From a virus: a stretch of 53,006 nt of DNA. Below the pieces are notes generated by a model that had not been told where the DNA came from, ran no database searches, and saw nothing but the letters and a program-made list of their open reading frames with translations. The stretch lies in the IMG/VR virus record IMGVR_UViG_3300046520_000239, positions 1 to 53,006 of that record; one strand, written 5' to 3'. Made by a program: the position numbers and the translations under genes. Shown here in pieces: positions 8,936-17,152 of this stretch. The first letter of the stretch is position 1. Each line of letters opens with the position of its first letter.

Positions 8936-9958
8936 TTAGGCCTGCTCAACCTTCACGATGGCCTCGAGCCTGGAGACCCAAGCCAGCGGATTCGTCTGAC
9001 CCTTCAGCTCGATGCCGGCATCGTGGTCGAGCAGCTTTGTGGAGACGTACTCCGGCAGACCCGTGGTGCCGAGATCGCTCATTCCGGTCCCCGGCGCGAA
9101 GCGCATCTGGTACATGTCCTCGGCGATCGGGCAGAGGTACATGTCGTCGTCGCCGATGACATTGATGCCGCCGATCTTGTTCCGGCCGTACTTGACGACG
9201 TGGATATCGTTGGCGATCTGGAAGCCGTCGAGGCCCAGATTGTCACGCAGAGCCTGACCGTCGTTGTAGCGCTCGAAAGCCTTCTCGAAGGACGGATGGT
9301 CGGTGATGCTGCGGAAGCGGTTCTTTCCGCAGATGGCGACATAGCCGGAAGCCGTCAGGTCGCCAAGCTTCTCCTCGGAGATGTCGCGCGCGGCGATCAG
9401 CTCGGAGCGGAGCTTGGTGTTTGCTCCAGCGAAGTTGATGTCGAACGTGGTCTGCGTCAGAGGGCTGCCGTCCTCGTTCTTGAAGACGGTGAACCAGTTA
9501 TGGCGGATCTGGCCGTTGTGGCCGATGACCAGACCCGTGATCGCGCCCATGCGAGCAGCTTCCCAGATCGCGCGGTTGTACTTGTTGAGCTTGAGGAGCA
9601 CCTTGTTGCGCTTGTCCTCGACGGTTTCAAGGAGTCCGGTACCAAAGGCGCTTACACCCTCGAACTCCGTGGAAAGCAACGTCTTCCTCATTGGAAAGTG
9701 CGGTACCACGACCGAAACCGCATCGCGGATATCGTCATCAGGGCTGTAGCCCGGCGCGCCGACCGGAGCCTCGGGGATGAGAGCGATCGATCCGTGCAAG
9801 TATTCGATAAGCGCCTGCCTAAGGGTCAAGCCTTCAGTGTTCCAAGGAAGCCACTTGGCCGAATACTCGGGCAGAAAAGGCTGCTTGTTGACCCAGCCGG
9901 TCACCTCGGCCTTAGTGAACAGCTCGTTGCCCGGGTTAAGAATGTTCAGGATTTCCAT
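8936..9958 (-). CDS. Major capsid protein (lambda gpE family)
   Basis: 340 residues, the usual length for this family (lambda gpE is 341). Start ATG 9958 has a CGGAGA site. Matching features are the N-terminal LNPGNELFTKAEVTGWVN segment, the central RNKVLLKLNKYNRAIWEA helix and the C-terminal MYLCPIAEDMYQMRFAPG region, in an HK97-fold gpE-type order. It follows the decoration protein gene, as in lambda D-E. It forms the icosahedral shell. Confidence 0.92.
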   Translation of the reverse strand: MEILNILNPGNELFTKAEVTGWVNKQPFLPEYSAKWLPWNTEGLTLRQALIEYLHGSIALIPEAPVGAPGYSPDDDIRDAVSVVVPHFPMRKTLLSTEFEGVSAFGTGLLETVEDKRNKVLLKLNKYNRAIWEAARMGAITGLVIGHNGQIRHNWFTVFKNEDGSPLTQTTFDINFAGANTKLRSELIAARDISEEKLGDLTASGYVAICGKNRFRSITDHPSFEKAFERYNDGQALRDNLGLDGFQIANDIHVVKYGRNKIGGINVIGDDDMYLCPIAEDMYQMRFAPGTGMSDLGTTGLPEYVSTKLLDHDAGIELKGQTNPLAWVSRLEAIVKVEQA

Positions 9959-9984
9959 TGGATGTCTCCGTTCGTGTTTTGTTC

Positions 9985-10368
9985 TTAGCGCAGGACGATT
10001 CCGGCGACCTTGAGAATGGCGGCGACCGACGGCTTCACGTCAGCGTCAAGCGCTGCGAAATCAGTCAGTCGTTCTGTGAGGACTGCATCGCGCTCGACCA
10101 CGACCACTGCGGTATCAGCCTCGGCGAACGTGCGATCGCGAAGGAAGACGGCGCGGGTTGCGGCTTCTGCCTGGGCTTCCGTTGCCTCGATGGCGCGAAT
10201 GAACTTGCCCTGATCAACGCCGACTGCGGTGATGTCGATGAGAACCGAGCCGGACTCGTAAACGTCGGCATCGGCCTTCACGGTGGCGACATCAATCGAG
10301 CGCTCGATGTCGGAGGCGTAAGACAGTACGAAGACGCCGTTCTTCTGCTTCTGGCGGAAATAGGCCAT
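9985..10368 (-). CDS. Head decoration/stabilisation protein (gpD-like)
   Basis: 127 residues; ATG 10368 follows an AGGAG site. Short beta-rich protein with a central acidic YESGSVLIDITAV segment, between the protease-scaffold and the capsid gene exactly as lambda gpD. Members of the family bind as trimers to the expanded capsid and stabilise it after packaging. Assignment by resemblance and synteny. Confidence 0.85.
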   Translation of the reverse strand: MAYFRQKQKNGVFVLSYASDIERSIDVATVKADADVYESGSVLIDITAVGVDQGKFIRAIEATEAQAEAATRAVFLRDRTFAEADTAVVVVERDAVLTERLTDFAALDADVKPSVAAILKVAGIVLR

Positions 10369-10384
10369 GGGTGTGACTCCTGTG

Positions 10385-10876
10385 TCAGGCCTTCCGGCCG
10401 TTGAGATTTGCGTAGATCGAGCGCGCCGATGGGAACTGCTCGGTGGGGGTTGCGCTGCGCTTCGCAGGTTGCACGGATCCCGGAGCCTCCGGTGTCGAAG
10501 CGAGACCGCGTTTCATGACCGCTTCGCGGACGGCGGAACGGATCGCTGCCGGCTTTGCACGAAGGCCAGCGAGGTCGTCGACAAGCTTCACGAGACCGTA
10601 GGACTTCGCAATGCTGCGGACGGCATCGACTTCCTTCTTCTCGGCTTCCGTCGGCTCGTCATCGCCCTCGGCGCGCTCACCGTCGGTCGGCTTCTCTTCC
10701 TCTTCGGCAGCAGCGGTGGTGTCCTCTTCGGTGGCGCGCGTGCCGCGCAGCGCCTTCACGCGCTCGGCGATATCGGCAACACCTTCTCCAGATGCGGCCT
10801 CTTCGGCGGCGACGATGGCCTCCTCGGCTGCTGCAATAGCGGCTTCTGCCGCGGCGACGATCTCTGCGACGTCCAT
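10385..10876 (-). CDS. Nested scaffold protein (Nu3-like internal start)
   Basis: In-frame ATG 10876 (MDVAEIVAAAEA) within the protease gene is preceded by AGGAGAGACAA, one of the better ribosome sites in the operon. The product would be 163 residues: the Ala/Glu-rich coiled coil plus a basic C-terminal tail. Lambda makes Nu3 scaffold from an internal start of gene C in the same way. Confidence 0.75.
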   Translation of the reverse strand: MDVAEIVAAAEAAIAAAEEAIVAAEEAASGEGVADIAERVKALRGTRATEEDTTAAAEEEEKPTDGERAEGDDEPTEAEKKEVDAVRSIAKSYGLVKLVDDLAGLRAKPAAIRSAVREAVMKRGLASTPEAPGSVQPAKRSATPTEQFPSARSIYANLNGRKA

Positions 10877-11518
10877 TTGTCTCTCCTGTGTTTTGTTGGA
10901 ATCCGCACCGCGAGCTGACATCGCGTTGGGCGCGACAGAACCATTGAGGCTGCGGATGAAAGCATTGTGGTCTGCACCAAGGGGGACGGCGGAAGCCTCG
11001 TTCAGGTTCCACCGCTTGACGATCACGAGCGGGACATTGCCCTCGCGCTCGTGGAACTCAGCATCAGTCCGGATGTCGTATGAGTAGCCTGCTGAGATGT
11101 TGCCGTAGAAGCCGTCGCCGATGTCGGCCAGGAGGTCGGCGCGCTTCCGGGTCAGCGTTGTCCTACCGACAACGCTCTGACCCTCGACGCGGATGTTGTC
11201 GATCTTCCCGAGGATCTTGTCGATGCTAGTCCAGGTGTCGTGGCAGTCGATGAAAGGCATGCGCGGCGCACGGGTCAGATCCACGCCAGAGGCCAGCAAC
11301 ACCTCGTCGACCTCGACATAGCTGCAGTCTTCCGTCTCTGGATTCACCACCTTCGGATTGGGCACCCACGTGCGGACAGGTGTTTCGGTCGTGATGACGA
11401 TGTCGAAGGAGCGCGTGGCTTCGTCGACGGAGGTTGGCGCTCCTGCAAACGCGCGCACGGAGCCAGGACGCGGGGCGCGCTGGTCAGGTGTCGGCGATGT
11501 CGAAGGTTTGGCGGGCAT
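10385..11518 (-). CDS. Prohead protease fused to scaffold (lambda C/Nu3 arrangement)
   Basis: 377 residues from ATG 11518 (MPAKPST); a TTG at 11539 is a less likely start. Residues 30-195 resemble the U35/HK97-type prohead proteases: PFIDCHDTW places His93 and FYGNISAGYSY places Ser142 as candidate catalytic residues, followed by WNLNEASAVPLGAD. Residues from about 215 are a long Ala/Glu coiled coil typical of scaffold. An in-frame ATG at 10876 has its own strong ribosome site, so scaffold alone is probably also made. Element B and a terminator lie just upstream, so this probably begins the capsid transcript. Confidence 0.88.
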   Translation of the reverse strand: MPAKPSTSPTPDQRAPRPGSVRAFAGAPTSVDEATRSFDIVITTETPVRTWVPNPKVVNPETEDCSYVEVDEVLLASGVDLTRAPRMPFIDCHDTWTSIDKILGKIDNIRVEGQSVVGRTTLTRKRADLLADIGDGFYGNISAGYSYDIRTDAEFHEREGNVPLVIVKRWNLNEASAVPLGADHNAFIRSLNGSVAPNAMSARGADSNKTQERQMDVAEIVAAAEAAIAAAEEAIVAAEEAASGEGVADIAERVKALRGTRATEEDTTAAAEEEEKPTDGERAEGDDEPTEAEKKEVDAVRSIAKSYGLVKLVDDLAGLRAKPAAIRSAVREAVMKRGLASTPEAPGSVQPAKRSATPTEQFPSARSIYANLNGRKA

Positions 11519-11564
11519 TCGCTCTCGTCTCGAAGTCAATGTGAGACGAGCGTGCCCAGGCTCT

Positions 11565-11575
11565 CTGCAAGATTC
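11565..11575 (-). promoter_or_regulatory. Repeated late element, copy B
   Basis: Exact CTGCAAGATTC (plus-strand reading) 47 bases upstream of the protease start and just downstream of a minus-strand terminator. Followed by the inverted repeat CTCGTCTC/GAGACGAG (11524-11531, 11543-11550). Being placed between a terminator and a new operon fits a promoter role. Confidence 0.65.
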
Positions 11576-11590
11576 GAGAACGTCCGCGAA

Positions 11591-11619
11591 GAAAAATGAA
11601 AGCCCCCGATTTCGGGGGC
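11591..11619 (-). terminator. Rho-independent terminator
   Basis: Perfect 8-bp stem GCCCCCGA/TCGGGGGC (11602-11619) with a two-base loop, followed on the minus strand by a T-rich tail. It lies nine bases after the stop of the 55-residue gene and separates the terminase-portal transcript from the capsid operon. Confidence 0.8.
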
Positions 11620-11627
11620 ATCAATGG

Positions 11628-11795
11628 TCAATCGAGACGGTTGTCCATGGAGACTATCGGGATTCTGTCAGGCGTGTCGCTTTTGGTATCTTGGGCCACT
11701 CCAACGGTCTCCGACACTGTTGTGGACATCTCCCGTTTCCGGCGCGCATCATCCGCAATGCGCGCCGCCAGATTCTTGAAATGCGGTCCTTTCAT
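11628..11795 (-). CDS. Small hypothetical protein (55 residues)
   Basis: Frame from ATG 11795, overlapping the upstream stop (ATGA), to TGA at 11628, immediately before a terminator. Reads MKGPHFKNLAARIADDARRK at the N-terminus: basic, helical, then a Thr/Asp-rich tail. Coupling and position support a real last gene of the transcript. Function unknown. Confidence 0.65.
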   Translation of the reverse strand: MKGPHFKNLAARIADDARRKREMSTTVSETVGVAQDTKSDTPDRIPIVSMDNRLD

Positions 11796-12190
11796 GCCGC
11801 AGTCCCGCGGATCCAGCGACGGACACGAGCGCTATTGAGAAGGTGTCCCCACTCATCCGACTGCATGAAGCGTTGCACATCGCGAAGCGTCACCAGTTCC
11901 TGCCGCAGGATCTCGGCGAGATCGAAGCGGAATACATCTACAGGGAGATGCGCCTCCGCGTGTGCCTGGTCGGCGACCAAGATGTTCGCCATATACTCAT
12001 CGTCCTTATGACGATGGAGCCAGACATAAATCCCGAGATCTGCGTACGGATGCTCGAAGATGACGTGCGGCTCACAGCCCAAATACCAGACCACACGTTT
12101 CGCGAGATCTGCCAAGTATCTGTCCAAGCCGGCCCCCAACGGCACCTCCTGCTCGAGATGCACCAGAGGCATGTCCTTGCGTTCGCTCAT
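11792..12190 (-). CDS. Hypothetical protein
   Basis: 132 residues from ATG 12190, coupled by ATGA overlaps to its neighbours on both sides. Compact helical-beta sequence with Trp-rich segments (RVVWYLGCEPHVIF; IYVWLHRHKDDEYM). It lies between portal and protease genes. No family recognised; not obviously a structural protein. Confidence 0.75.
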   Translation of the reverse strand: MSERKDMPLVHLEQEVPLGAGLDRYLADLAKRVVWYLGCEPHVIFEHPYADLGIYVWLHRHKDDEYMANILVADQAHAEAHLPVDVFRFDLAEILRQELVTLRDVQRFMQSDEWGHLLNSARVRRWIRGTAA

Positions 12191-12366
12191 GCCGCGATCT
12201 CCCCTTCGAGTTCCGACACGGGGGTGTCGGTGTCGAGGACCTTCATCAGAAACTCAGCGAAACGGTCATCACTGACCTTCTCGATACGGTTACGTTCCGG
12301 ATGGGCGGTATCGATGACGATGAGAAAGCGCTCACCCTCGTAGTAGTGCATGTCTACCATAAACAT
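12187..12366 (-). CDS. Small hypothetical protein
   Basis: 59 residues from ATG 12366 (MFMVDMHYYEGERF), chosen because an AAGGAGG site lies eight bases upstream; the longer frame to 12429 has no site. Acidic beta-alpha protein, coupled to the next gene by a four-base overlap. Function unknown. Confidence 0.75.
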   Translation of the reverse strand: MFMVDMHYYEGERFLIVIDTAHPERNRIEKVSDDRFAEFLMKVLDTDTPVSELEGEIAA

Positions 12367-12490
12367 CTGACGTGCCTCCTTGGCTGTTAAGTGCGCGGCC
12401 AAAAAACCGGACCTTGAGAGACTGGTCAAGCAGAAATATGCCAGAAAACAACCTTATTTATCAATTGAGTAGTTCACGTGTTATCTGTCT

Positions 12491-12512
12491 GTTCACGGAA
12501 AAATCCGTGAAC
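12491..12512. promoter_or_regulatory. Operator-like palindrome 1
   Basis: Nine-base arms GTTCACGGA/TCCGTGAAC around AAAA, in the 191-bp gap after the portal gene. No T-run follows, so it is more operator-like than terminator-like. A related palindrome lies 26 bp away. The rest of the gap 12367-12557 shows nothing else. Confidence 0.5.
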
Positions 12513-12537
12513 AATTCTTTGGAAAATGCAGGATCGT

Positions 12538-12555
12538 CCACGGATTATTCCGCGG
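12538..12555. promoter_or_regulatory. Operator-like palindrome 2
   Basis: CCACGGA-TTAT-TCCGCGG, one mismatch between the arms, sharing the CACGGA-N4-TCCG core with the palindrome at 12491. It ends two bases from the portal stop codon. Confidence 0.4.
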
Positions 12556-12557
12556 TG

Positions 12558-14108
12558 TCAGGCCGCCTCTTCTTCGACCATTTTCATCAAGGCATCCATG
12601 ACCGATTTCTTCTGGAGAGCCTTCACGATCTCGCTAATGTTGGTGGGGGACATCTCACCAGCGCCCTCATACACGGTGTAGGGAAGACGCAGTTCTCCAG
12701 CCCTTGCGGATCCTTTGGCGTTCTGCAGATCGATCTCTTCAATGTCGTAACCGAACTCGGCGGCAACCTGCTCGCGGGACGTGAATCCGGCCTGAACCGC
12801 CATCATAAAGGCCATGACTTCCTGGACCGGATGTATATGGCCACGCGCCGGCGGCATCCACTCGATGCGCATGTAGTCCTCCGGGCGAGCATCTGCTGGA
12901 GGCGTCCATTTCCCGGCGAGGATGGCGGCCGAGACCCAGCGCCTCCAAAGAGGAGCGCAGAACTGCCCCACCATCATGTGGTGCTGGATCGACTGGATGA
13001 AGCGTCCGACTTCGAGCATCATGGCGCGATACAGGCGGTCGTTGACGTTCTTGAAATCGAGCGTGATCTGTTCAACGCACAGGCCGATGCAGACGGCAAC
13101 CTCAGAGAGGTTCACGCGGTTGAAGGCTTCGAAGTTCGCGTCGGTACCCGGCTGATCCGGGAATTTAACGTCGTATCCTTCTGGGACTTCGACCGCGCCC
13201 CCCGCCGGCACGTTCTGGAATTTCGGCGGCTCGTCGTCTCCGAATGCGGACTCGTCCTCAGCCGACAATGGCTTGTGGTAGAAGACTGTGAACTTGCTCT
13301 GGTGCCGTTTCCGGCCGGCTTCGTTGTGGCGGTATTCCTGCATGATGTCCATGATGTCGAGGACAGGAGCCGCCCACGGCACGCCACGTTCCGAATTCGC
13401 GTCGGTGGGGATGAAGACGTGCAGGATGTCCTCTGCGCGCACTGGCTTCGGCAGCATGTCGCCTGTCTTCCCGCGCCAGTCCTTCGGATGCCACTGATAC
13501 AGCCAGTACTGCCAGACTCGGTCGATGGCGTTCCGCTCTACGCCGTCCACGATCCAGTTCCCAGAGGGAGACTGCTGGGTATATCCGAGCGGCAGGTGGT
13601 CGGCCCCAAGCATCTGGATCTGCAGGGGTACGCCGGAGAGCATATCGCTCTCAAGTCGATCACGCAGCCGATAGAGAACTTCCCCGTCACGAGCGACCAT
13701 TTCGCATCCATGCCACTGTAGTCCGTAGAAGTCGAAACGGCCACGAGCGTCGGCTTCTGGCACCCATGCGCGCCACACGGCCTTCAGATCCGGATACGGT
13801 ATGATGGGTGTGATGCCGTAGGAAACGACGTTGTTGGCGACCTGGCGCATGCCGTTCCGGTAGAATCCGTTGTTGGCATACTGGAAGCGGGAAACTTGGC
13901 GGATCACCTCGATCTCGCCGTTCGCGCCGTTCGGGCCGGGATCCTTGCTGACGGCCTTATGGATGCGGCTGGCAGCTTTGTAGAACGTCCTGGCGATACC
14001 GGCGGCGGAAGAGAACAGATCTGAGGCGGCGGAGCGGATACTGCCGCCCGGGCGCAGTGTGCGGGTCTTCGGAGAAGCCGAGGGTGTGGAGCTGCTCATC
14101 TCGGTCAT
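12558..14108 (-). CDS. Portal protein (lambda gpB family)
   Basis: 516 residues from ATG 14108 (MTEMSSS), one base after the gpW stop with a GGGAGA site; the longer frame to 14243 overlaps gpW wholly and is rejected. Lambda portal is 533 residues. Hallmarks include DPGPNGANGEIEVIRQ, FYRNGMRQVANNVV, the DGEVLYRLRDR and GVERNAIDRVWQYWLY segments, and the C-terminal MRIEWMPPARGHIHPVQE region. It forms the dodecameric ring at the packaging vertex. Confidence 0.92.
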   Translation of the reverse strand: MTEMSSSTPSASPKTRTLRPGGSIRSAASDLFSSAAGIARTFYKAASRIHKAVSKDPGPNGANGEIEVIRQVSRFQYANNGFYRNGMRQVANNVVSYGITPIIPYPDLKAVWRAWVPEADARGRFDFYGLQWHGCEMVARDGEVLYRLRDRLESDMLSGVPLQIQMLGADHLPLGYTQQSPSGNWIVDGVERNAIDRVWQYWLYQWHPKDWRGKTGDMLPKPVRAEDILHVFIPTDANSERGVPWAAPVLDIMDIMQEYRHNEAGRKRHQSKFTVFYHKPLSAEDESAFGDDEPPKFQNVPAGGAVEVPEGYDVKFPDQPGTDANFEAFNRVNLSEVAVCIGLCVEQITLDFKNVNDRLYRAMMLEVGRFIQSIQHHMMVGQFCAPLWRRWVSAAILAGKWTPPADARPEDYMRIEWMPPARGHIHPVQEVMAFMMAVQAGFTSREQVAAEFGYDIEEIDLQNAKGSARAGELRLPYTVYEGAGEMSPTNISEIVKALQKKSVMDALMKMVEEEAA

Positions 14109-14109
14109 T

Positions 14110-14355
14110 TCACTCTCCCGAGATGAGCTGGAAGAAGCGGAGGCCGCCCCGCTTGGGCTTGCGACCCTCGATTTCGGCGATGCGGTTGGAGATGAGCCGG
14201 ACAAGGGCCTTGGCATCGATGAGACTAAGGAAGTCGGCACCACCGCCTCCGGAGTAGGAAACTCGCATCGCGCCCGTCAGGATTTGCCCTTCGATTGCCT
14301 TGCGCTCAGAGCGCAATTCGGTCGCGCTCCAGTCCTGGAAGTAGATTGTGTCCAT
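14110..14355 (-). CDS. Head-tail joining protein gpW-like
   Basis: 81 residues, lambda gpW is 68. The middle sequence resembles the family helix-hairpin-helix: ELRSERKAIEGQILTGAMRVSYSGGGGADFL then DAKALVRLISNRIAEIEG. It lies between the large terminase and portal genes, the lambda position, with one base before the portal start. It seals the portal after packaging. Confidence 0.88.
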   Translation of the reverse strand: MDTIYFQDWSATELRSERKAIEGQILTGAMRVSYSGGGGADFLSLIDAKALVRLISNRIAEIEGRKPKRGGLRFFQLISGE

Positions 14356-14373
14356 TCGCCCTCACCATGACGG

Positions 14374-16521
14374 TCAGAACGAAATCACTCCGCCAGACCG
14401 CCTTTTCCTCACCATCGGTTTCACGCCCACGACTTTCGGAGCCGCCGATGGCTCCTGTCGTTGCGGCTCGAGCCTGCGGGCGATCGCTTTCTGCGCTATC
14501 CCTGACGGGGTCGCTGCGGGAACGTCCTGAGGCTCGGTAGCCGACGAGGCCATCAGGGAGAGATCCGGGCCGATATACGGCTTGTCGAAGATCTCTCCCG
14601 TCTCGCGATCGTACGGCACGTCCTCAATTCCCATCTTCTCCGCTGCAAGATTCAAGTCGCGCCAACGGAGATAGCTCTGCTTGAGTCCCTGCAGGGCCGC
14701 ATAGCAGTAGATGAAGGTGTCCCACTCCTCATGGGACCGGCCGCCTTTGGGGTGGTCCCAGTGGTATCCGCCCTTCTTCTGAGGAAATGGGCGCTCGCAC
14801 ATGAGGCGGTCGAAGTATCCCTCTGGTAGAGACGTCGGGAAGCGTGGCCCGCCGGGTCCTTTGACCATGAGCTTGCGCGCGACGGCGTCTTTCGCAAGCT
14901 GGGTATCGATCATGTACCATTCGACCGTCGCACCCTTCTTCGCCTTCGAGACCTTCTTAGGCCAGACTGCCGGGCCGCGCTTACCCTTCGCGGCATATGC
15001 CTTGCCTTTGATCGCCCAGACGTTCCTGTTCTTGGGATACCGGGCGCACTCCGCCTTCACCTGGTCGCCGAAGTGGCCGCCCATGTCGCATGCAGTGGCC
15101 TGGATATACATCTGTGTGCCGTCGCGTTTTGTGTAAGGGCGGCTGATGATGTCGTCGAACTGGCGCCGCGCGTCAGGATCCGAAGGCTCGCCGAGCACCT
15201 TGCCGTAGCCGATGACCGACGGCATCTCCTTCTTGTTCCAGCCGATGATATGGTACTCACGGGAAGCGATCTGCTCCAGCTCGCCGCCTTCCTTGTTCGT
15301 CTGCATGTCCCATGCGGATGTTAGGACGAGGATGTCGTCCGGCACCTCGGCGGCATACGCGATCTGCTGGTTGCTAGCCGTTGCGGATTTGAGAGTGGAG
15401 TTTCCGAGATCGTCCCATGGCTCCGCCATGACGTTGTTGACGAAGACCTTGCGGGCATCCGGATTTCCTCGAGCGTTGACATCCTGCTGCGCGAGCAGAT
15501 GCCACCGTGCTTTCGGAGCCATCGAGTGCCAGGCGGGCCAGTGATATCCGCGGTGTCCTTCACGGTTGGGGGAAAGGTTCTGTGGGATGTACTCCCCGTT
15601 CTCGACCATTTCCTCCTTGTGCTCTTCGTCAATCCGGCAGTGCTCCGGCCCTTCGCACATGTAGTAGCAGTCGCTAACGATGTTCCGCTCATTGAGGGTG
15701 TACTTGAACCCGTACAGGGTCTTGCGGTCTCCCCACTTGAGGTACTGCTGGGTATTGCAGTGCGGGCAGCGGACAAAGAGCCGACGCTGGTCGGAGAGGC
15801 ACCATTCACGCCAGACGAGACTGGTGTCGCGGACCAGCGGAGTGGAGCCGATCCACAGGATGGAGTCGAAGAAGGTGGTGCCGCGCGCGCGGAATAGTTC
15901 GAGCTTGTCGCCCTGCGAGTCCGACAGCATGGCTTGCCAGGCATCTGCGTCAACCTCGTCGCCGAACAGCCATTTCCCCCGGATACGACGGAAGGAATCG
16001 TCTGAGGCCGCACCCCGCATGTAAAGCCGGGCCGCATTCTTGAAGCGGTGCTCCATCCAGGTGTCCTGCGGCTGGCCGCGAACTGAAGGACGAACGATGG
16101 CGGTCATCGCCGTGGAGTTGCGGAAGGACGGCTCGAGTTCGTCGTTGTAGTACCCTTGGGCATCCTTCGCCGTCGGCTGTGCGACGATGACGTTGATGGC
16201 TAGATAAGCGAGGGCATAGAGGATCATGCCCTTCATGAAGGTGCTGTATCCGACCTGAACGCCCTTCAGGATCGTGATCTGGTCGACGTCACCGGACATC
16301 GCATCGATCGCCACCGGCCTCTGGTATCCGGTGAGGCGCATGTAGCCGGCACGAGACGTCTCGTTTGAGAGCAGCCTGATGTTCTCAAAGATCCACTCGA
16401 CCGGATCCTTCCACTTCGGAAGCTGGAGGATCTTCCGGCGAATGGCAGCGAGCGCGGCGCGGAAATCGTCCTCACCGCCTTGAACAGCCTTCTCGTAGTC
16501 GATCTCCTCGTCCTGCCGCAT
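14374..16521 (-). CDS. Terminase large subunit (GpA family)
   Basis: 715 residues. The N-terminal ATPase has a Walker-A-like KGVQVGYST at 86-94 and Walker B WLFGDEVDA near 184-192. A Cys-rich insertion (CPHCNTQQYL then CYYMCEGPEHC) follows, then a nuclease domain with ACDMGGHFGDQV. This is the lambda GpA layout. The ATG at 16521 lies one base after the small-subunit stop. It powers packaging and cuts at cos in this family, which predicts cohesive ends. Copy H of the repeated element is inside its 3' part. Confidence 0.93.
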   Translation of the reverse strand: MRQDEEIDYEKAVQGGEDDFRAALAAIRRKILQLPKWKDPVEWIFENIRLLSNETSRAGYMRLTGYQRPVAIDAMSGDVDQITILKGVQVGYSTFMKGMILYALAYLAINVIVAQPTAKDAQGYYNDELEPSFRNSTAMTAIVRPSVRGQPQDTWMEHRFKNAARLYMRGAASDDSFRRIRGKWLFGDEVDADAWQAMLSDSQGDKLELFRARGTTFFDSILWIGSTPLVRDTSLVWREWCLSDQRRLFVRCPHCNTQQYLKWGDRKTLYGFKYTLNERNIVSDCYYMCEGPEHCRIDEEHKEEMVENGEYIPQNLSPNREGHRGYHWPAWHSMAPKARWHLLAQQDVNARGNPDARKVFVNNVMAEPWDDLGNSTLKSATASNQQIAYAAEVPDDILVLTSAWDMQTNKEGGELEQIASREYHIIGWNKKEMPSVIGYGKVLGEPSDPDARRQFDDIISRPYTKRDGTQMYIQATACDMGGHFGDQVKAECARYPKNRNVWAIKGKAYAAKGKRGPAVWPKKVSKAKKGATVEWYMIDTQLAKDAVARKLMVKGPGGPRFPTSLPEGYFDRLMCERPFPQKKGGYHWDHPKGGRSHEEWDTFIYCYAALQGLKQSYLRWRDLNLAAEKMGIEDVPYDRETGEIFDKPYIGPDLSLMASSATEPQDVPAATPSGIAQKAIARRLEPQRQEPSAAPKVVGVKPMVRKRRSGGVISF
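14643..14653 (-). promoter_or_regulatory. Repeated element, copy H (within terL)
   Basis: Exact CTGCAAGATTC inside the large terminase gene. No strong inverted repeat and no start codon nearby, so it may be a chance or non-functional copy, or an internal promoter. Confidence 0.35.
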
Positions 16522-16522
16522 G

Positions 16523-17152
16523 TCAGTCTCCGGAGGTTATCTTGGCGACGACGGCACTCACACTCAGCGAATCCATCAGACCGCGCAGGGATTCGTCGAC
16601 GTCTTTCCGGACTTTGACCGCATGCTTCGGGTCAACCTTTCCGGCGACAAGATCCGGGATGCCACCGACCCCGCCGCGCACCTCCGCAAGGAGCTTCTCG
16701 ATCTCGTCGATCACAAGCTGCCAGCGCACATGTGATCTCAGTACCCCGGCCGCCTCGGCCTCGTCGATGTGCATGATTGCGACCAGCCGGCGGCGCTTGG
16801 CATCACCTTCGGATATGTCGCCATCGACGGTCTTCCCGAAGCGTTCGGCGGTGGTCTCGGCAGCATGGCGCTCGAGCCACCTCACGACGTCGGCGATATC
16901 CAGTACCCACGCCACCCCGAGATCACGGTTGGCCTTCGTGACGTATGGGCATCCAATGTCGAGCCACTTTTCGACGGTTGTCCTGTTGCGCCCCAGCAAG
17001 GCGGCGCATTGCTTGAGCGACACCTGGCCATCCTTGTCCGTGTCACGATGGGAGGCTGACGGCTCGTCTTCGTCGATCGAGGGGGGTGACCACGTTACGT
17101 CCGGATTATCCTCGTCAGAAGTCACCCCCCTGACGGTTTTTCTGCGCGCCAT
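16523..17152 (-). CDS. Terminase small subunit (Nu1-like)
   Basis: 209 residues. Residues about 44-85 form a winged-helix DNA-binding domain (QVSLKQCAALLGRNRTTVEKWLDIGCPYV...WVLDIADVVRWL), as in lambda Nu1. A coiled region follows that would bind the large subunit. It recognises the packaging site; by analogy that site lies just upstream (17153-17337). The stop is one base before the large-subunit ATG. Confidence 0.9.
   Translation of the reverse strand: MARRKTVRGVTSDEDNPDVTWSPPSIDEDEPSASHRDTDKDGQVSLKQCAALLGRNRTTVEKWLDIGCPYVTKANRDLGVAWVLDIADVVRWLERHAAETTAERFGKTVDGDISEGDAKRRRLVAIMHIDEAEAAGVLRSHVRWQLVIDEIEKLLAEVRGGVGGIPDLVAGKVDPKHAVKVRKDVDESLRGLMDSLSVSAVVAKITSGD

Noticed and set aside
9023-9988. 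Plus-strand frame opposite the capsid gene
   Set aside because: Antisense shadow in high-GC sequence; the capsid frame is unmistakable.
10851-10856. Avoidance of CCGCGG as evidence of self-restriction
   Set aside because: The site occurs here and at many other positions (for example near 4106, 4985, 15549, 48371), so there is no avoidance.
11596-11838. Plus-strand 80-codon frame
   Set aside because: Begins inside the terminator stem and lies opposite the coupled 55-residue minus-strand gene.
12372-13721. 449-codon plus-strand frame opposite the portal gene
   Set aside because: It is the antisense shadow of the portal; no ribosome site or recognised domain, while the portal has full family features.
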